From an uncultured Bacteroidales bacterium (GTDB lineage Bacteria > Bacteroidota > Bacteroidia > Bacteroidales > Bacteroidaceae): a stretch of 37,943 bases of DNA. A program made the translations under genes and the position numbers. The DNA lies in contig CADAVI010000033.1 in NCBI GenBank assembly GCA_902791295.1, forward strand, positions 1-37,943. Direction: 5' to 3'. Every line of letters begins with the position of its first letter. Within the stretch, counting starts at the first letter, position 1. Below, piece by piece: positions 32,941 through 37,943 of the stretch. A model generated the notes under the pieces. The model was not told where the DNA came from. It searched no databases and saw only the letters and a list, made by a program, of their open reading frames with translations.

Positions 32941-34992
32941 ATGAAGAAAATCATACCACATCTGCCGGTCGGTGACAAACTGAGCGTCATCTTCATCATG
33001 GCGGTCATCCTCGCCGTATTGGTGACGCAGTATGCGGTGAACATCCGCAAGGACAAGGACGTGGCACGCGAGCGGATGACCCGTGAGATGGTCATCGTGG
33101 AGCAGCGCCTCATCTTCGAGCTGGCCGATGTCGAATATGCCGTGAGCGTGATGCGCCCCACGGCAGCGCACATGCTCCACCATCCCGACAGCCTGCAGGC
33201 ACTCACCCACCGAATGGTGAGGTTCATTTCCAACCTGCAGGCAGCGGGCATCGCCTTTGAGCCCTACTATTTCCCAGAACACGGCAAATGGTACGAGCCC
33301 AGCAGCTGGCGTAAGGGCAACATGATTTTCGATGAGCAGTCGGGCGGACCCCATCATGACTACTTCAGTATGGACTGGTATCGGGAGGGCCTCACCGCCG
33401 ACCCCGAGCACGGCCACTGGACCCATCCCTATCAGGACAACACTCAGGACGACAAATGGGTGACCACCTTCTCCATGCCGCTCTTCGATGAGAACGACTC
33501 GATCATCGGCGTGATAGCGACCGACGTGGCGCTTGATACACTCCGACGCGTGCTCAAGAAGTCCGAGCCATACAAGGGCAGCGTGTGCCGCCTGACCGAC
33601 CTTAACGGCCACGTCATTGCGAGTTCGGACAGCATCCTGCCCGACCCCGAGAAATGCTTCACGGACAGCATGAGAGTGGGCAACTACGACCTCATGGTGC
33701 ATCTTTCCTGCCCCAAAAAGGCCATCTACGGCAGCACGATACTGATGGAGCTGCTCACCCTCGCGCTGATGAGTGTCTGCATCGCGCTGCTCATCTGGAT
33801 TGGCCGGCACAGCATCCACAGCATCTCGGAGCTTCACGAAGCCCGCGAAAGCCAGCGGGAACTGGAGCGCGAGATGGAGGTGGCCCACAACATCCAGATG
33901 GGCATCCTGCGCACCGACTTTCCCCCTGGCGTGTCCGCCCATCTGCTGCCCATGCAGGAAGTGGGCGGCGACCTCTACGACTTCTGCGAGCGCGACGGCG
34001 CGCTCTGGTTCATCGTGGGCGACGTGTCGGGCAAAGGCGTGCCCGCCGCCATGATGATGGGCGCCACGGTGACGCTGTTCCGCAACGCCGTGCGCCGATG
34101 CGAGGCGCCGGCCGACATCGTGAGCGAAATCAACACCACGCTCTCCGACCACAACCCCAACCTGATGTTTGTCACCGCCTTTGTGGGGCGTCTCGACCTG
34201 CAACACGGACTGCTGACCTACTGCTGTGCGGGCCACAATCCGCCCGTGCTCAACGGCGAAGTCATGAACATCGCGCCCGACATCCCCATAGGTTTCCGTT
34301 CGGACTATTGCTACAGGCAGCACAACTGCCTCTTCCCCAAAGGTACCCGACTGGTGCTCTACACCGACGGCATCACCGAGGCGCGCAACCAGGAGCATGA
34401 GCAGATGGGGCTCGACCGCCTCCGCGACATCATCCGGTCGCAAGACAACGGGACGGCGGAGAAGACGGTCATGTGCGTCATTGAAGCCGTCTGCGACTTC
34501 TGCGAGGACTGCGACCAGACCGACGACATGGCCGTGATGTGCATCGTCAACGACCGGGCCCCTCAACAGCCCGCACTCACGCTCTCCAACACGCTTTCCG
34601 AGGTGACGCGCGCCAAGGAACTGCTGCGCGACTACTGCGATGCGCTCGCCCTCACGGACAAACAGTCGCGCGAGATGTGCCTGGCTCTGGAAGAGGCACT
34701 GGTCAACGTTGTCAACTACGCCTATCCCGAAGGCCACAGCGGAGTCATCCGTCTCGACATCATCGCCTCGGCGGACAACGGCAGACGCCGCCTCGTCCTG
34801 GTCATCAGCGACGAGGGCACCCCCTTCGACCCCACGGCGCAACCGGAGGTGAACGTCGGGGACGCCGTGAACGCACGCCAGGCGGGCGGACTGGGCATCC
34901 TCTTCTACAAGACGTTGATGGACGAAGTCAGCTACCGCCGCAGCGACGACGGTTGCAACATCCTGATCATGACTAAAACATTTGCAAACTGA
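32941..34992 (+). CDS. Membrane sensor with Cache-like domain, SpoIIE (PP2C) phosphatase and HATPase domain
   Basis: A 683-residue protein from ATG 32941, one base after the synthetase stop. Membrane helices at about 12-32 and 265-288 enclose a periplasmic Cache-like sensor (NMIFDEQSGGPHHDYFSMDWY, VTTFSMPLFDENDSIIGVIA). A short coiled coil (ARESQRELEREMEVAHNIQM) leads to the SpoIIE phosphatase with metal Asp in VGGDLYDF (Asp344), GDVSGKGVPAAMM (Asp361), LYTDGITEARN (Asp476) and TDDMAV (Asp528/529). The C-terminal RsbW-like HATPase has the N box EEALVNVVNYAY (Glu584/Asn589), DEGTPF (Asp624) and GGLGI. One chain thus carries both a phosphatase, which would activate a STAS protein, and a kinase-type ATPase, which would oppose it. 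The partner STAS protein follows 15 bases later. No sigma factor or separate anti-sigma factor is next to it. Confidence 0.92.
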   Translation: MKKIIPHLPVGDKLSVIFIMAVILAVLVTQYAVNIRKDKDVARERMTREMVIVEQRLIFELADVEYAVSVMRPTAAHMLHHPDSLQALTHRMVRFISNLQAAGIAFEPYYFPEHGKWYEPSSWRKGNMIFDEQSGGPHHDYFSMDWYREGLTADPEHGHWTHPYQDNTQDDKWVTTFSMPLFDENDSIIGVIATDVALDTLRRVLKKSEPYKGSVCRLTDLNGHVIASSDSILPDPEKCFTDSMRVGNYDLMVHLSCPKKAIYGSTILMELLTLALMSVCIALLIWIGRHSIHSISELHEARESQRELEREMEVAHNIQMGILRTDFPPGVSAHLLPMQEVGGDLYDFCERDGALWFIVGDVSGKGVPAAMMMGATVTLFRNAVRRCEAPADIVSEINTTLSDHNPNLMFVTAFVGRLDLQHGLLTYCCAGHNPPVLNGEVMNIAPDIPIGFRSDYCYRQHNCLFPKGTRLVLYTDGITEARNQEHEQMGLDRLRDIIRSQDNGTAEKTVMCVIEAVCDFCEDCDQTDDMAVMCIVNDRAPQQPALTLSNTLSEVTRAKELLRDYCDALALTDKQSREMCLALEEALVNVVNYAYPEGHSGVIRLDIIASADNGRRRLVLVISDEGTPFDPTAQPEVNVGDAVNARQAGGLGILFYKTLMDEVSYRRSDDGCNILIMTKTFAN

Positions 34993-35007
34993 AAAGAATT
35001 ATATGAT

Positions 35008-35310
35008 ATGAAAATCGACATCCGAACACAAGAGCATGGCGTGACGGTGGCGCTCGCCGGCGAGTTCGACACCATAGCCACCACCGAGATGAGTGACCGT
35101 CTGAACGAAATCCTCGAACTGACCGACCGCCCCGTCACCGTGGATTGCAGCGAACTGGAGTATATCAGTTCCTCGGGCCTGCGCTTCTTCATGCAGCTCA
35201 AGCGCGGCAGCGAGCGGCGCGGCGGCAGTGTGAGCCTCGTCGGCCTCAACGAGGACGTGAAGGAAATCTTCCGCCTGAGCGGCTTCTGCAACCTCTTCGA
35301 CATCCAGTAA
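35008..35310 (+). CDS. STAS domain anti-sigma factor antagonist
   Basis: A 100-residue single STAS domain. The core VTVALAGEFDTIATTEM, PVTVDCSELEYISSSGLRFF and SLVGLNEDVKEIFRLSGFCNLF is typical of SpoIIAA/RsbV-type proteins. The phosphorylation site lies in ISSSG, with Ser55 the best candidate by alignment to Ser58 of SpoIIAA. The Asp usually just before that serine is replaced by Ser54. It should be dephosphorylated by the SpoIIE enzyme encoded immediately upstream and phosphorylated by a HATPase kinase, probably the same protein. Its downstream target is not in the window. It is the last gene of the synthetase operon; the hairpin beyond it (35316-35351) lacks T on this strand. Confidence 0.93.
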   Translation: MKIDIRTQEHGVTVALAGEFDTIATTEMSDRLNEILELTDRPVTVDCSELEYISSSGLRFFMQLKRGSERRGGSVSLVGLNEDVKEIFRLSGFCNLFDIQ

Positions 35311-35315
35311 AAGAA

Positions 35316-35351
35316 GAATGTCTGCAGCGCCTCCCGGCGACACAGACATTC
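35316..35351 (-). terminator. Hairpin between convergent genes; terminator for cysK
   Basis: GAATGTCTG (35316-35324) pairs perfectly with CAGACATTC (35343-35351), with an inner CGCC-TCCC-GGCG stem. On the minus strand it is followed by TTCTTTTACTG, a fair U-rich tract. On the plus strand only CCTGAAAC follows, so it works best for the leftward cysK transcript, though the stem may also protect the synthetase message. Confidence 0.65.
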
Positions 35352-35380
35352 CCTGAAACAAGAGTCAAACAATAGGTCGA

Positions 35381-36328
35381 TCAAAGAGGATAGTCCTCGA
35401 AAGCATAGAGCACGGTGGATAGATAGCGCTCGCCCGTGTCGGGCAGGAGCACAACGACCTTTTTCCCCTTGTTTTCCGGACGCCTGGCGATCTCGGCGGC
35501 AGCAAAAGCCGCTGCACCGGCCGAAATGCCCACCAGCAGACCTTCACTCTTAGCCAGCTGGCGTCCTGTGCGGATGGCGTCGTCATTTTCCACATCAAAC
35601 ACCTCGTCCACCACGTCGGCATTGTAGGTGGCGGGCACGAAGCCGGCACCGATACCCTGTATCTTGTGGGGGCCGCTCTGCCCGCCGTTGAGCACGGGTG
35701 AGGATTTGGGCTCCACGGCAATCACCTTTACGCCGGGCTTCTTCTCCTTGAGATATTTACCCACACCACTGACGGTGCCGCCGGTGCCTACGCCGGCCAC
35801 AAAGATGTCTACCTCGCCGCCTGTCTGCTCCCAGATTTCGGGGCCGGTGGTGGCGTAATGACGTGCGGGATTGGCAGCGTTCTCAAACTGCTGCAGGATG
35901 ATGCTGCCCGGGATGCTCTCCCTGAGCTCCTTGGCCGCACGGATGGCGCCGGGCATACCGTCCTTGCCGGAAGTCAGACGCACCTCTGCGCCATAGGCCT
36001 TCACCAGGTTGCGACGCTCCACGCTCATCGTCTCGGGCATCGTGAGAATCAGTTTGTAACCTTTCACGGCCGACACCAGAGCCAGACCCACGCCGGTGTT
36101 GCCGCTGGTGGGCTCGATGATGGTGGCACCGGGCTTGAGGAGCCCCTTCTTCTCGGCGTCCTCAATCATGGACAGGGCGATGCGGTCTTTCACGCTGCCG
36201 CCGGGATTGAAATACTCTACCTTCGCAATGACGGGCGTCTCAAGACCCTTCTCCTGTGAATACTTGCCAAGCTCCAGCAGCGGCGTGTTGCCGACGAGTT
36301 CGGTCAGTTTTTTTGCAATCTTAGCCAT
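35381..36328 (-). CDS. cysK: Cysteine synthase A (O-acetylserine sulfhydrylase)
   Basis: A 315-residue PLP enzyme of the usual length. It makes cysteine and acetate from O-acetylserine and sulfide. Visible signatures are the start [17 protein letters not shown], the PLP lysine in [10 protein letters not shown] (about residue 47), the substrate loop [12 protein letters not shown], the phosphate-binding loop [10 protein letters not shown], and [11 protein letters not shown] near the C-terminus. It lies 48 bases downstream of metY in the same direction. The gap is AT-rich with no obvious -7 box, so co-transcription from the metY promoter is likely. Confidence 0.97.
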   Translation of the reverse strand: MAKIAKKLTELVGNTPLLELGKYSQEKGLETPVIAKVEYFNPGGSVKDRIALSMIEDAEKKGLLKPGATIIEPTSGNTGVGLALVSAVKGYKLILTMPETMSVERRNLVKAYGAEVRLTSGKDGMPGAIRAAKELRESIPGSIILQQFENAANPARHYATTGPEIWEQTGGEVDIFVAGVGTGGTVSGVGKYLKEKKPGVKVIAVEPKSSPVLNGGQSGPHKIQGIGAGFVPATYNADVVDEVFDVENDDAIRTGRQLAKSEGLLVGISAGAAAFAAAEIARRPENKGKKVVVLLPDTGERYLSTVLYAFEDYPL

Positions 36329-36376
36329 AGTCGTTTTCCTGTTATAATTTAATTATTCACTTTTCATTTTTCATTA

Positions 36377-37669
36377 TCAAATGGCCTCCAGCGCCTGCTT
36401 CAGGTCGTCGATGATGTCGTCGATGTGCTCCGTGCCGATGGAGAGGCGCACGGTGGCGGGGGTGATGTGCTGCTCGGCGAGTTCCTCGGGCGAGAGCTGC
36501 GAGTGGGTCGTCGTGTAGGGGTGAATCACCAGGCTCTTCACGTCGGCCACGTTGGCCAGCAGCGAGAAGATTTGCAGCGCGTCGATGAACTTCCAGGCCT
36601 CTTCCTGTCCGCCCTTAATCTCGAAGGTGAAAATGGAGCCGGCGCCGTTAGGGAAGTATTTCGTGTAGAGCGCGTGGTCGCGATGCGATGGCAGGGCGGG
36701 ATGGTTGACACGGGCCACCTTGGGGTGCTTCGAGAGGAAGTCCACCACCTTGAGGGCGTTCTCCACGTGGCGCTCCACGCGCAGGCTCAGCGTCTCCACA
36801 CCCTGCAGGAGGATAAAGGCATTGAAGGGCGAAATGGCAGCACCGGTGTCGCGCAGCAGCACCGCACGGATGCGGGTGACGAAGGCGGCAGCGCCGACGG
36901 CGTCGGCGAACACGATGCCGTGATACGAGGGGTCGGGCTTGGCCAGCGTGGGGAACTTGTCGGCATTGGCCTTCCAGTCAAACTTGCCGCCGTCCACGAC
37001 GACACCGCCCAACGAGGTGCCGTGACCGCCGAGGAATTTGGTGGCGGAGTGCACCACGATGTCGGCGCCGTGCTCCAATGGTCGGATGATGTAGGGCGTG
37101 CCGAAGGTGTTGTCCACGATGAGGGGGATGCCGTGACGGTGGGCCACGGCGGCGACGCCTTCAATGTCGAGCACGTCGCTGTTGGGGTTGCCGAAGGTCT
37201 CGGCGAAGACGGCTTTCGTCTCGGGACGGATAGCGGCTTCGAGGGCCTTGAGGTCGTTCACGTTGACGATGGTGTTGCTCACACCCTGACCGGCGAGCGT
37301 GTGGGTGATGAGGTTGTAGCTGCCGCCGTAGAGGTTGTCGGCAGCCACGAGGTGGTCTCCGGCCTGCAGGATGTTCTGCAGCGCATAGGTGATGGCGGCG
37401 GCACCGCTGGCGACGGCCAGACCGGCCACACCGCCTTCGAGGGCGGCCACGCGGTCTTCGAAGACGCCCTGCGTGGAGTTGGTCAGACGGCCGTAGATGT
37501 TGCCGGCGTCGCGCAGGCCGAAGCGGTCGGCGGCGTGCTGCGAGTTGCGGAACACGTAGCTGGTGGTCTGATAGATGGGCACCGCGCGGGCATCGGAGGG
37601 CAGATCATGGTTGGGTTGCCCCACATGGAGCTGAAGAGTCTCAAATCGGTAGTTGTTTTGTGTGCTCAT
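36377..37669 (-). CDS. metY: O-acetylhomoserine sulfhydrylase
   Basis: A 430-residue PLP enzyme of the Cys/Met metabolism family. MetY-type enzymes convert O-acetylhomoserine plus sulfide (or methanethiol) to homocysteine (or methionine). Signatures are FETLQLHVGQ at the start, RAVPIYQTTSYVF, YGRLTNSTQGVFEDRVAALE, and the PLP lysine in HSATKFLGGHGTSLGG (about residue 209). VRLSIGTEHIDDIIDDL follows near the C-terminus. The length of 430 favours MetY over the shorter cystathionine gamma-lyase or synthase enzymes (about 380-400). It has an ideal promoter (37719-37750) and is divergent from an Lrp/AsnC regulator, which fits control by amino-acid supply. Confidence 0.95.
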   Translation of the reverse strand: MSTQNNYRFETLQLHVGQPNHDLPSDARAVPIYQTTSYVFRNSQHAADRFGLRDAGNIYGRLTNSTQGVFEDRVAALEGGVAGLAVASGAAAITYALQNILQAGDHLVAADNLYGGSYNLITHTLAGQGVSNTIVNVNDLKALEAAIRPETKAVFAETFGNPNSDVLDIEGVAAVAHRHGIPLIVDNTFGTPYIIRPLEHGADIVVHSATKFLGGHGTSLGGVVVDGGKFDWKANADKFPTLAKPDPSYHGIVFADAVGAAAFVTRIRAVLLRDTGAAISPFNAFILLQGVETLSLRVERHVENALKVVDFLSKHPKVARVNHPALPSHRDHALYTKYFPNGAGSIFTFEIKGGQEEAWKFIDALQIFSLLANVADVKSLVIHPYTTTHSQLSPEELAEQHITPATVRLSIGTEHIDDIIDDLKQALEAI

Positions 37670-37718
37670 AGCTTGTCTCCTTTCTTTTTATGAATTAGTT
37701 TTTGTTGTTTTTCGGGTG

Positions 37719-37750
37719 CAAAGGTACGGCGTTTGGAGATTTTTACCAAA
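37719..37750 (-). promoter_or_regulatory. Promoter of metY-cysK
   Basis: On the minus strand TTTG (37750-37747), exactly 20 bases, TACCTTTG (37726-37719). Start near 37712 gives a leader of about 43 bases. Its -33 element lies only 3 bases from the -33 of the opposing regulator promoter. Confidence 0.8.
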
Positions 37751-37753
37751 TTT

Positions 37754-37785
37754 CTTGCGTAATTCGGAATTAATCACTAATTTTG
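37754..37785 (+). promoter_or_regulatory. Promoter of the Lrp/AsnC regulator gene
   Basis: CTTG (37754-37757), 20 bases, TAATTTTG (37778-37785). Start near 37792 gives a leader of about 69 bases to ATG 37861. Confidence 0.72.
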
Positions 37786-37860
37786 CAGCCGAGACAGAAA
37801 ATATTTCCTCCTCAAGGGGCAAAAACGCCCCTCTGACAGAATAACATTCCGAAAAACGCT

Positions 37861-37943
37861 ATGGAAAAACTGGATGAGACTGATTTGCAGATACTCCGCA
37901 CGCTGCAACGCAACGCAAAATTGACCACAAAAGAGCTGGCCGA
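37861..37943 (+). CDS. Lrp/AsnC family transcriptional regulator, N-terminal fragment
   Basis: Only the first 27 codons are in the window, cut by the right edge. They read MEKLDETDLQILRTLQRNAK followed by LTTKELA, which is the standard Lrp/AsnC helix-turn-helix opening (LDxxDxxIL-x-L-x-x-NAK-x-T-x-x-ELA). Lrp/AsnC proteins form octamers that bind amino acids and wrap DNA. It is divergent from metY with promoters back to back, so it probably controls both itself and metY-cysK. The effector (methionine, leucine or another) is unknown. Confidence 0.9.
   Translation, partial: MEKLDETDLQILRTLQRNAKLTTKELA

Noticed and set aside
36425-37693. 422-codon rightward open frame opposite metY
   Set aside because: Antisense to a clear MetY enzyme, with Gly/Val/His-rich composition and no recognisable domain.
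1-37943. CRISPR array, transposase or prophage
   Set aside because: No regularly spaced direct repeats, integrase, transposase or phage structural proteins were seen. The repeats found are single small palindromes.

Overview
The window comes from a GC-rich member of the Bacteroidales, most likely Prevotellaceae-like. The reasons are Bacteroidetes-type promoters (a -7 box TAnnTTTG, in several places with a -33 TTTG or TTG about 20 bp upstream), near absence of strong Shine-Dalgarno sequences, and typical Bacteroidales proteins (YfhO, DUF4838, DUF1573, YaiO-type barrel, MetY/CysK pair). I see no tRNA, rRNA, CRISPR array, transposase or phage gene.

Layout. (1) 1-8241 is a surface-glycan region: a flippase cut by the window edge, a LicD protein and two acyltransferases read leftward; a family 4 glycosyltransferase reads rightward; a family 2 glycosyltransferase and a large YfhO membrane protein read leftward. 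(2) 8344-13089 is a housekeeping block: rpsO with its terminator, then typA, comM/yifB and a membrane-anchored hydrolase in one close series. (3) 13101-14843 holds a leftward CbbX/SpoVK-type AAA+ ATPase and a 651-base gene-free stretch. That stretch contains two divergent, nearly ideal promoters and a strong nested inverted-repeat structure, so I propose a leftward structured RNA or long leader. (4) 14844-16343 is a secreted lipoprotein closed by a terminator. (5) 16536-24448 looks like an exopolysaccharide synthesis and export locus: HEAT protein, membrane family 2 glycosyltransferase, TPR plus outer-membrane barrel, DUF4838 lipoprotein, DUF1573 lipoprotein. The glycosyltransferase is broken by an internal deletion with a frame change. 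(6) 24466-25472 has a small tautomerase and an AlkZ-like protein, both leftward. (7) 25647-35310 is the most striking part: a two-module nonribosomal peptide synthetase (C-A-PCP-C-A-PCP-reductase), followed after one base by a membrane sensor with SpoIIE phosphatase and HATPase domains, then by a STAS anti-sigma antagonist. (8) 35381-37669 is cysK and metY for sulfur amino acids, transcribed leftward, divergent from an Lrp/AsnC regulator cut by the right edge.

How it fits together. The peptide synthetase should release a dipeptide, possibly N-acylated, as an aldehyde or alcohol through its terminal reductase. Its tight linkage to a partner-switching signalling pair suggests that product formation and stress or ligand sensing are coupled. 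That functional link is inference from gene order. The glycan genes at the left and the exopolysaccharide locus in the middle are independent surface-polysaccharide systems.
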